From Bacillota bacterium (lineage in GTDB: Bacteria > Bacillota > Sulfobacillia > JAJZYS01 > JAJYTV01): a DNA stretch of 14,177 bases. The position numbers and the translations under genes are program-made. The stretch's first letter is position 1; every line of letters begins with the position of its first letter. Location of the stretch: positions 1 through 14,177 of the forward strand of contig JAKAPV010000051.1 of the NCBI GenBank assembly GCA_021806845.1, written 5' to 3'. The notes beneath the pieces were generated by a model, which saw only the letters and a program-made list of their open reading frames with translations, was not told the origin of the DNA and did no database searches. Positions 9,065 to 14,177 of this stretch are shown in pieces.

Positions 9065-9084
9065 CTGCTCGCCCCCTCTTCCGC

Positions 9085-9639
9085 CTACACCTTCCACTCG
9101 ACCGTCTCGTCTCCGTTGCCGAGGCGCATGTTCACATCGCGCGCCAGGACGAAGAGGAGGTCGGAAAGGCGGTTCAAAAATCGCACCACTTCGGGGTTGA
9201 CCGGCTCGCTCAGCGCGACGATGCGACGCTCCGCACGCCTTGCCACTGTCCGTGCGACGTGCAGCTGTGCGGCAGCCCGGATCCCTGTCGGCAGGATGAA
9301 CTGCCGCAATGCTGGCAAACCAGCCTGCACGCGATCGATCTCCGCCTCCAGCCTCTGCGTATCCTCCGCCTTCACAGCCTCCGGCATCTGTCCGTCCTGC
9401 GGCATGGTGGAGATGTCGTAGCCGGCGTGGAAGAGTCGGTGCTGCACGTACTCGAGCACCGGCAGTACGGGATCGCCTGTGGGGAGTTCCGCGCGCGCCG
9501 CTCCGATGACCGCATTCAGCTCATCGATCGTGCCGTAGGCCTCGACGCGCGTGTCGCTCTTCGGGAGCCTCTGCGGGACGCCCTTCGGCGTGTAAAGGCT
9601 GGTTTCACCTTCGTCGCCCAGCCGGGTGTAGATGCGCAA
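9085..9639 (-). CDS. Cob(I)alamin adenosyltransferase, PduO type
   Basis: Transfers the adenosyl group of ATP to cob(I)alamin to make adenosylcobalamin. At 184 residues it is full length for the PduO family. The N-terminal ATP-binding motif is TRLGDEGETSL (5-15). EAYGTIDELN (34-42), RTVARRAER (130-138) and FLNRLSDLLFVLAR (154-167) are the other family signatures. FILPTG (114-119) replaces the common FILPGG. The start is TTG at 9639, giving (M)RIYTRLGD as in relatives, with GGAGGGAAGGG upstream. A much longer reading of the same frame to 10950 crosses the opposite-strand gene and is spurious. It heads the minus-strand run of five genes. No adenosylcobalamin-dependent enzyme or cobalamin riboswitch is visible nearby, so its client enzyme must be elsewhere. 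Confidence 0.95.
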   Translation of the reverse strand: MRIYTRLGDEGETSLYTPKGVPQRLPKSDTRVEAYGTIDELNAVIGAARAELPTGDPVLPVLEYVQHRLFHAGYDISTMPQDGQMPEAVKAEDTQRLEAEIDRVQAGLPALRQFILPTGIRAAAQLHVARTVARRAERRIVALSEPVNPEVVRFLNRLSDLLFVLARDVNMRLGNGDETVEWKV

Positions 9640-9731
9640 TGGCCACCCTTCCCTCCAGTGCTGAAGACATTCTCGCCATCCGTTCGCGAACCTGCTCGGC
9701 TGGAAGGCAATGCGTGGCAGTGGAGCCGCAA

Positions 9732-9740
9732 TGGTACAAT
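9732..9740 (+). promoter_or_regulatory. Possible extended -10 promoter of the AcoX-like gene
   Basis: TGGTACAAT fits the extended -10 form TGnTATAAT (5 of 6 in the hexamer) and would start transcription near 9747, about 31 bases before the ATG at 9778. No good -35 is seen at the right spacing, as is acceptable for extended -10 promoters. It lies in the 138-bp divergent gap with the adenosyltransferase gene. Confidence 0.45.
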
Positions 9741-9777
9741 GGTCGAGATTTTGAACTGGCGGTTGGAGGACGAGGAC

Positions 9778-10785
9778 ATGTCTTCGACGGCAGTCGGGAT
9801 CATCGCGAACCCGGCCGCGGGCAAGGACGTCCGGCGGCTGGTCAGCGAAGCCACCGTCGTCACGGCGCCGGAAAAGGTCGCACTCCTGCGGCGCGCGCTC
9901 GTCGGCATCGGTGCCGCGGGCGTGGATACTGTACTCTACCTGCGCGACGCGATGCACCTCGTCGACCGCGCGCTGCAAGGTTTTTCGCCGGCCCGCAGGC
10001 CAGACTTCGCCGCCATGCCGTTGGACCTGCCGCTCCGGGGCTCGCCAGAGGACACGCGCCGGGCAGCTCGCGCCCTCAGGGAGGCGGGCGTCGCAGCCCT
10101 CTTTGTGCTGGGCGGCGACGGCACATCCCGCCTGGTCGCACAGGAGATCGGGGATCTTCCGCTGCTTGCCCTCTCCACCGGCACCAACAACGCGTTCCCG
10201 CACTGGGCCGAGGCAACCGCGGCGGGACTCGCGGTCGGGGTGGCGGCGCGCGGTCTCGTGCCGCAGGCCCTCACGCGGCGTAAGCGCATCTCCTTCGAGC
10301 GCCAAGGACTGCCGCCCGATTGGGGCCTCGTCGATGCCGTCGTGCTGCGCGAATCCTATCGCGGCACCACCGCAGTCTGGACACCGGACGACGTCGCCGA
10401 GATCGTCGTGACGCAAGCGGTGCCGGGAAGCGTCGGGTGGTCGGCGGTCATCGCGGCCCAAGCTCCGCTCTCCGTCTCGCAGGCTGCGGGTGCCCGAGCG
10501 CTCTGTCATCCCGATGCAGAACAGCGCACCATCGCCGCGATCGCGCCTGGTCTGGTTCTGGAGATTGGCGTCACGCGCCTGGAGCGGCTTGCGCTCGGGG
10601 AGCCGGTGCAGGTAGGGCCCGGCCCGCTGACGGTCGCGCTCGATGGGGAGCCAGCTGCGCGGCTGGCGTCCGGGGAGCGCGCCGTGCTGCGGGTGCTCGG
10701 CGACGGACCGACGGTCATCGAGATCGGCCCCGCCCTTGCGGCGGCCGCCGCCAAAGGCGCCTTCTTGCTGCCTGCGCGGGACTAG
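9778..10785 (+). CDS. ATP-NAD kinase family protein, AcoX-like
   Basis: 335-residue protein of the NAD-kinase/diacylglycerol-kinase-like superfamily, nearest in pattern to the acetoin-cluster protein AcoX. Signatures are GIIANPAAGKD (7-17), the nucleotide-binding VLGGDGT (110-116) and STGTNNAFP (133-141), followed by a helix EATAAGLAVG as in AcoX-type proteins. The C-terminal half is beta-rich, as expected for the fold. The ATG at 9778 is chosen because GGAGGA sits 7 bases upstream and because family similarity starts at once; an ATG at 9739 in frame has no ribosome site. It stands alone: no acetoin dehydrogenase subunits are nearby. Its TAG shares a CTAG with the stop of the convergent deacetylase gene. 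The substrate (NAD, a sugar or a lipid) cannot be set from sequence. Confidence 0.85.
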   Translation: MSSTAVGIIANPAAGKDVRRLVSEATVVTAPEKVALLRRALVGIGAAGVDTVLYLRDAMHLVDRALQGFSPARRPDFAAMPLDLPLRGSPEDTRRAARALREAGVAALFVLGGDGTSRLVAQEIGDLPLLALSTGTNNAFPHWAEATAAGLAVGVAARGLVPQALTRRKRISFERQGLPPDWGLVDAVVLRESYRGTTAVWTPDDVAEIVVTQAVPGSVGWSAVIAAQAPLSVSQAAGARALCHPDAEQRTIAAIAPGLVLEIGVTRLERLALGEPVQVGPGPLTVALDGEPAARLASGERAVLRVLGDGPTVIEIGPALAAAAAKGAFLLPARD

Positions 10786-11780
10786 TTCCAGACGGGCACA
10801 ACCTGCGCCGGCGGCTGCCACTTCGGATCGTTGTGCGTGAGGTGTGCGACGTAGAGCACCATGTTCACGATGGTACCCGGACTCGTCTTGGGCGTGCCGG
10901 CATTTTCGCGGGGCAGGACCAGCGGCTGCGCGTATGCCGTCGCCCCCCACCCGATCGTGGACACGGCGTACTGGTAGCCTGCCTGCATCAGCATCTGTTC
11001 GACGGCCGGGTCGTAGGCGCCGAAGGGGTAGGCGAACCAGGTGACCGGCTGCCCCGTTTCGAGCTGCAGGATTTTGCGGGCCCTGACGAGGTCACCCTCC
11101 ACCCTGGCGGTATACTGCGCGTTGGTCTCGGTCTGACCTGTGGCCAGATCGTAGATATGCGTGGTGAGCGCTGCCCCGGTCGTGTGGGGGCCGCTTGCCA
11201 CGGATCCGTGGCTGCTAAAGGTATGCGAGCCGACCGTCAGCAGGCGGGAACGGACCATCGCCTTGACCTGCGCCCATGAGAGGTCTCCGGTGACGTTGTT
11301 GACGCGACCCGCGATGAGGAAGGTCGCGAAAGGGATGTGATCCTGCTCGAGGATCGGGAAGGCGTAGGTGTAGACGCTCTGCAGACCGTCGTCGAACGTG
11401 ACCGCGACGGCGTTTGGCGGCAGGGAGCCGCCCTGCAGGAAGGCTGCGATCTGCGACAGGGTGACGAACGTGAAGCCCGCCGACCGCAGTGACTGCATCT
11501 CACCCCCGAAGGCGGCGGGCGTGATGATGTCGCCGTGGGCCCGCGGGCCAAGGCCGTGATACATCAGGATGATCACCTGATGCTGGTAGTAGATGTGTCG
11601 CGGCAGCGATAAGGCGGCAACCTCGTGACGACCTGCCTTTGGCGTTGCCTGGACCACATGCCGCCGCTTGCCGTGCGCCTGTGCAGCGGCGGCGCGACTG
11701 CCCGGGGGCGCGGCGCAGCCGCCGAGCCCAAGCGCAAGTGCCAGGGCTCCGCAGAGGGCGCCGACGGCATTGGGCTTCAT
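10782..11780 (-). CDS. Polysaccharide deacetylase (CE4/NodB domain) lipoprotein
   Basis: 332-residue exported deacetylase probably acting on cell-wall or surface polysaccharide outside the membrane. The N-terminus is a lipoprotein signal: a hydrophobic stretch from residue 6, then LGGC with C22 as the lipidation site, then an Ala/Arg-rich linker to about 60. The NodB domain shows TFDDG (128-132; D130 catalytic base, D131 metal ligand), SHTFSSH (185-191; metal-binding H186 and H191) and YPFG (251-254). The C-terminal part (PLVLPRENAGT) fits the later motifs. The ATG at 11780 has GGAGG 6 bases upstream. The neighbour upstream is hsp20, 65 bp away on the same strand; the downstream neighbour is convergent. 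Relatives include peptidoglycan or poly-N-acetylglucosamine deacetylases; the exact substrate is unknown. Confidence 0.95.
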   Translation of the reverse strand: MKPNAVGALCGALALALGLGGCAAPPGSRAAAAQAHGKRRHVVQATPKAGRHEVAALSLPRHIYYQHQVIILMYHGLGPRAHGDIITPAAFGGEMQSLRSAGFTFVTLSQIAAFLQGGSLPPNAVAVTFDDGLQSVYTYAFPILEQDHIPFATFLIAGRVNNVTGDLSWAQVKAMVRSRLLTVGSHTFSSHGSVASGPHTTGAALTTHIYDLATGQTETNAQYTARVEGDLVRARKILQLETGQPVTWFAYPFGAYDPAVEQMLMQAGYQYAVSTIGWGATAYAQPLVLPRENAGTPKTSPGTIVNMVLYVAHLTHNDPKWQPPAQVVPVWN

Positions 11781-11815
11781 GCTAGTCCTCCAGTCGCTGA
11801 GAGAGTTACCAACTC

Positions 11816-11824
11816 ATCATAGCA
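11816..11824 (-). promoter_or_regulatory. Possible extended -10 promoter of the deacetylase gene
   Basis: The minus strand reads TGCTATGAT, an extended -10 (TGn plus TATGAT, 5 of 6), about 36 bases before the ATG at 11780. It lies in the 65-bp gap after hsp20, so the deacetylase may be transcribed on its own. No clear -35 is seen at 16-18 bp. Confidence 0.45.
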
Positions 11825-11845
11825 GACCGACCGGAAGACGGATGT

Positions 11846-12277
11846 CTAGTGCTGGGCGGGCCGATCCTGGGAGATGCGCAGCTTCTTGCGGCCGCCATCG
11901 CTGCGCGGCACCCGCACCTCCAGGAGCCCATTCCTGTACGAAGCTTGCGCGGCGTCCGTGTCCACCGTCGCAGGGAGAGGGATTGTCCGGGTGAACCGTC
12001 CGTAGCGCCGCTCCGAATGGTAGATGCCCTGGCCTTCGCCGCCAGACGCCTGGCGGGTCTCGCCGCGCACGATGACCTGCTGCGGCGTCACCTCCACGTC
12101 GATGTCGTCCGGGTCGACGCCAGGCACCTCGATGCGGACGCAGACGACGTCGCCCTCATCGGCCACCTCGACGCTCGGAACGTCGCGCATCATCTGCGCC
12201 CACAGGCGCTGCGGCCACTCCATCAGGCGGCTGACGTCATCCCTGTCGGGCCATGGCATCATGGACCTCGATTCCAT
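11846..12277 (-). CDS. Hsp20/alpha-crystallin family small heat-shock protein
   Basis: 143-residue ATP-independent holdase chaperone that binds unfolding proteins in the cytoplasm and forms oligomers. The alpha-crystallin domain runs from about residue 34 to 136. Diagnostic segments are EVPGVDPDDIDVEV (50-63), VRGET (70-74), ERRYGRFTRTIPLP (89-102) and the A-x-x-x-NGxLxVxVP signature (110-124). The N-terminal arm is short, and the C-terminal tail has only a weak I-x-I-like element (LRI). The start ATG at 12277 has AGGAGGT upstream with a 7-base spacer; a 16-residue upstream extension lacks a ribosome site. No CIRCE element or GGTCAAA operator is visible in its upstream region, so it is probably not under HrcA or CtsR. 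It diverges from the DUF393 gene. Confidence 0.97.
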   Translation of the reverse strand: MESRSMMPWPDRDDVSRLMEWPQRLWAQMMRDVPSVEVADEGDVVCVRIEVPGVDPDDIDVEVTPQQVIVRGETRQASGGEGQGIYHSERRYGRFTRTIPLPATVDTDAAQASYRNGLLEVRVPRSDGGRKKLRISQDRPAQH

Positions 12278-12326
12278 GCGAACTACCTCCTCGGAGCAAG
12301 GGTGCCGTGCAAAGAGCAGCATCATG

Positions 12327-12338
12327 CGGCCGCGGCCG
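12327..12338. repeat. 12-bp perfect palindrome between hsp20 and the DUF393 gene
   Basis: CGGCCGCGGCCG is its own reverse complement. It sits 50 bases upstream of the hsp20 ATG and follows directly after a minus-strand TTGAAA (-35-like). It may be an operator for one or both divergent genes, or a chance result of high GC. Confidence 0.6.
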
Positions 12339-12399
12339 TTTTCAAGTGGCCGCCGTCTCGGCAGCTTGCGGGACGAAGGGACTATACTCGTCGCGGGGG

Positions 12400-12774
12400 G
12401 TGTTCACGGTAGAAGACCGCGACCGCGTGACCGTCTACTACGACGGCGAGTGCCCCATCTGCACCGCGGCCGCCGACGGCTGGCGTCCCGGCGCCAAAGT
12501 ATACGGGCTGGAACTCGTCGCACTGCAGGATGCACCTCCCTTGGAGGGAGGGCCGAGCGAAGAGCAGCTGCGCGCCGCCATCCACGTCTATGGCGAGGGC
12601 GGCTGGCTGCGCGGCGCGAAGGCCCTGCAGGCCGTCTACCGCCGCCTCGGCAATCGCCCGATGGCGGCGCTGCTCACCATCGGCATCGCGCTCGGCCTGG
12701 CGGACCCGGTCTACCGCCTGGTCGCGCGGCACCGGATGCATATCCCATTGCCAAGGCGGCGCGGCCGCGCATAG
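12400..12774 (+). CDS. DUF393 / DCC-family thiol-disulfide oxidoreductase-like protein
   Basis: 124-residue protein of the DUF393 family (thioredoxin-like, named for its D-x-C-x-x-C motif). VYYDGECPIC puts the acidic residue and the CxxC pair at D15 and C18/C21. The C-terminal part has the family's GAKAL (A/V)-type helix and DPVYRLVARHR ending, with a hydrophobic helix MAALLTIGIALGLA. The role is probably redox or metal handling; the family has few tested members. The start is uncertain: GTG at 12400 or GTG at 12427, neither with a good Shine-Dalgarno. A TATACT at 12383-12388 would place the transcription start almost on the first GTG. Downstream, after 113 bp, lies the acyl-CoA synthetase gene. 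Family call good, start moderate. Confidence 0.83.
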   Translation: MFTVEDRDRVTVYYDGECPICTAAADGWRPGAKVYGLELVALQDAPPLEGGPSEEQLRAAIHVYGEGGWLRGAKALQAVYRRLGNRPMAALLTIGIALGLADPVYRLVARHRMHIPLPRRRGRA

Positions 12775-12887
12775 CGCGCGGCGTTTGTCAGTTTGTGCCG
12801 CAGTGCGTCGCGCTGCAGGACTCGCCGCCTCGGCAACAGAAAAGACGCCTTCACAATCGCGTCCAACGCGAGCGGGAGGTGCGAGGA

Positions 12888-14177
12888 GTGCCGCTGCCAA
12901 GTTATGCGCACGGAGCCTCTGAGCAGCCGTTGATCGGACAAACCATCGGGGATTTCTTCGATGCGGCGGTTGCCGGGTATGGCGACCGTTCTGCCCTCGT
13001 CGACCGACAGAAGGGCGTGCGGCTCAGTTACCGCGCACTGGGCGCGCAGGCCGATGCGCTCGCGCGGGCGCTCTTGCACCTCGGCGTCGCGGCGGGCGAG
13101 CGGGTCGGCATCTGGTCACCCAACCGCTGGGAGTGGGTCGTCTGCCAGTTCGGCACACCGAAGATCGGCGCGATCCTCGTGAACGTCAATCCTTCCTACC
13201 GCCTGCGGGAACTCGGCTACGCCCTGCGTCAGAGCGGCATCCGCACGCTGATCATGGCACCGGGATTCGGCCGGAGCGACTACCTCGGGATGGTGCGAGA
13301 ACTCCTGCCGTCCCTCGCGATGGGACGCGTGGAGTCTGAGGAGTTTCCGGACCTCCGGGAGATCGTCGTGCTCGGCGACGCGGCGCCGCAGGGCACGCTG
13401 CGCTGGGACGAGCTGCTCGACCTGTCGGGTCGGACGTCGTCCAGGGAGCTTGCGGAGCGCCAGCTGCAGATCCAGTTCGACGACCCCGTCAACATCCAGT
13501 ACACCTCGGGCACCACAGGACTGCCCAAGGGCGCCACGCTAAGCCACCACAACCTACTCAACAACGGCTATTTCATCGGCGAACTGATGCACTTCACGGA
13601 ACAGGACCGCCTGTGCATTCCCGTGCCCTTCTACCACACCTTCGGCATGGTGCTCGCGAACCTCGCCTGCGTGACGCACGGAGCGACGATGGTCATCCCG
13701 AGCGAGGGATTCGACGCGGGCGAGGTGCTCGCCACGGTGCAGGCCGAACGCTGCACCGCCCTGCATGGCGTTCCGACCATGTTCATCGCGGAACTGCAGC
13801 ACCCGGCATTCGGCGATTTCGATCTGTCATCGCTGCGCACCGGTCTCATGGCGGGTTCTCCCTGCCCCGTCGAGGTGATGCGCCAAGTGCAATCGAAGAT
13901 GCACATGTCCGAGGTGGAGATCGCCTACGGCATGACCGAGACGTCGCCCGTGTCGACCCAGACGCGCAGCGACGACCCATTGGATCTGCGCGTTTCGACG
14001 GTGGGCAGGGTCCATCCCCATGTCGAGATCAAGATCGTCGACCCGGTCACGGGCGCCGTGGTGCCGCGCGGCGAACCGGGCGAGCTCGTGACGCGCAGCT
14101 ACGCCGTGATGCTGGGCTACTGGAACAACCCCGAGGCGACGGCGCAGGCGATCGACAAGGCGCGGTGGATGCATACC
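12888..14177 (+). CDS. AMP-forming acyl-CoA synthetase (long- or medium-chain), 3' end cut off by window
   Basis: Adenylate-forming enzyme that activates a fatty or related carboxylic acid to its acyl-CoA. 430 residues are visible of the usual ~540-560. The GTG start at 12888 is preceded by GGGAGGT with a 7-base spacer. The N-terminus has IGDFFDAAVAGYGDRSALV, typical of the FadD/acyl-CoA-synthetase group. The P-loop YTSGTTGLPKGATLSH holds the phosphate-binding core. Then follow PFYHTFGM, the HGVPTMF segment and the adenine-binding YGMTETSP. Text near the end, GELVTRSYAVMLGYWNNPEAT, leads toward the hinge, which lies beyond the window. The frame is open to the last base. No promoter is clear in the 113-bp gap before it. 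Chain-length preference cannot be read from sequence. Confidence 0.97.
   Translation, partial: MPLPSYAHGASEQPLIGQTIGDFFDAAVAGYGDRSALVDRQKGVRLSYRALGAQADALARALLHLGVAAGERVGIWSPNRWEWVVCQFGTPKIGAILVNVNPSYRLRELGYALRQSGIRTLIMAPGFGRSDYLGMVRELLPSLAMGRVESEEFPDLREIVVLGDAAPQGTLRWDELLDLSGRTSSRELAERQLQIQFDDPVNIQYTSGTTGLPKGATLSHHNLLNNGYFIGELMHFTEQDRLCIPVPFYHTFGMVLANLACVTHGATMVIPSEGFDAGEVLATVQAERCTALHGVPTMFIAELQHPAFGDFDLSSLRTGLMAGSPCPVEVMRQVQSKMHMSEVEIAYGMTETSPVSTQTRSDDPLDLRVSTVGRVHPHVEIKIVDPVTGAVVPRGEPGELVTRSYAVMLGYWNNPEATAQAIDKARWMHT

Noticed and set aside
9682..9691. LexA (SOS) box
   Set aside because: The Bacillota LexA box has GAAC then GTTC with a 4-base centre; here the half-sites are in the reverse order with 2 bases between them.
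9640..9777. Cobalamin riboswitch ahead of the adenosyltransferase gene
   Set aside because: The gap is only 138 bp, is shared with a divergent gene and shows no recognisable B12-box pattern.
9640..10950. Upstream extension of the adenosyltransferase frame into a 621-residue protein
   Set aside because: It runs opposite the AcoX-like gene, is rich in Arg/Gly/Asp without family signal, and the family N-terminus starts at the TTG at 9639.
12278..12400. CIRCE or CtsR site ahead of hsp20
   Set aside because: Neither TTAGCACTC-type repeats nor GGTCAAA heptads are present.

Overview
The window is about 14.2 kb of GC-rich bacterial DNA. It is densely coded, with short gaps and several start/stop overlaps. 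It carries a complete ctsR-mcsA-mcsB and the 5' three quarters of clpC, in the order that defines the class III heat-shock operon of Bacillota (Firmicutes). The high GC content, the frequent GTG/TTG starts and the purine-rich Shine-Dalgarno sequences point to a GC-rich Bacillota lineage of the kind seen in Symbiobacterium, Sulfobacillus or Alicyclobacillaceae relatives. The exact taxon cannot be read from the sequence.

Minus-strand block, 9639 down to 1. Read in the direction of transcription this encodes: a PduO-type cobalamin adenosyltransferase (TTG start); a multi-pass membrane protein of uncertain function; an EF-G-like translational GTPase; a HAD phosphatase (TTG start overlapping the EF-G-like stop); and a PUA-domain RlmI-like 23S rRNA cytosine methyltransferase whose start lies inside the HAD gene. 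A 76-bp gap follows. It holds a clear sigma-A promoter and a CtsR operator directly downstream of the -10. Then come ctsR, mcsA, mcsB and clpC (truncated by the window edge), spaced 4 bp, -4 bp and 2 bp apart. CtsR is the repressor, McsB the arginine kinase, McsA its zinc-finger activator and ClpC the AAA+ unfoldase that receives arginine-phosphorylated proteins.

Plus-strand gene, 9778-10785. An AcoX-like/ATP-NAD-kinase family protein is transcribed divergently from the adenosyltransferase. It meets a minus-strand polysaccharide deacetylase lipoprotein (11780-10782) tail to tail; both stop codons sit in one CTAG.

Right end. A minus-strand Hsp20 small heat-shock protein (12277-11846) lies upstream of the deacetylase gene and diverges from a plus-strand DUF393 thiol-oxidoreductase-like protein (about 12400-12774). 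A perfect 12-bp GC palindrome lies between them. The last gene is an AMP-forming acyl-CoA synthetase (12888 onward) cut by the window end.

Most genes belong to known families. I see no mobile element, CRISPR array, tRNA or rRNA and no clearly new multi-gene system. The points most worth checking are altered residues in McsB (the phospho-arginine pocket motif) and in the EF-G-like protein (the G4 and switch I motifs), the unassigned membrane protein, the orphan AcoX-like kinase, and several unusual gene junctions.
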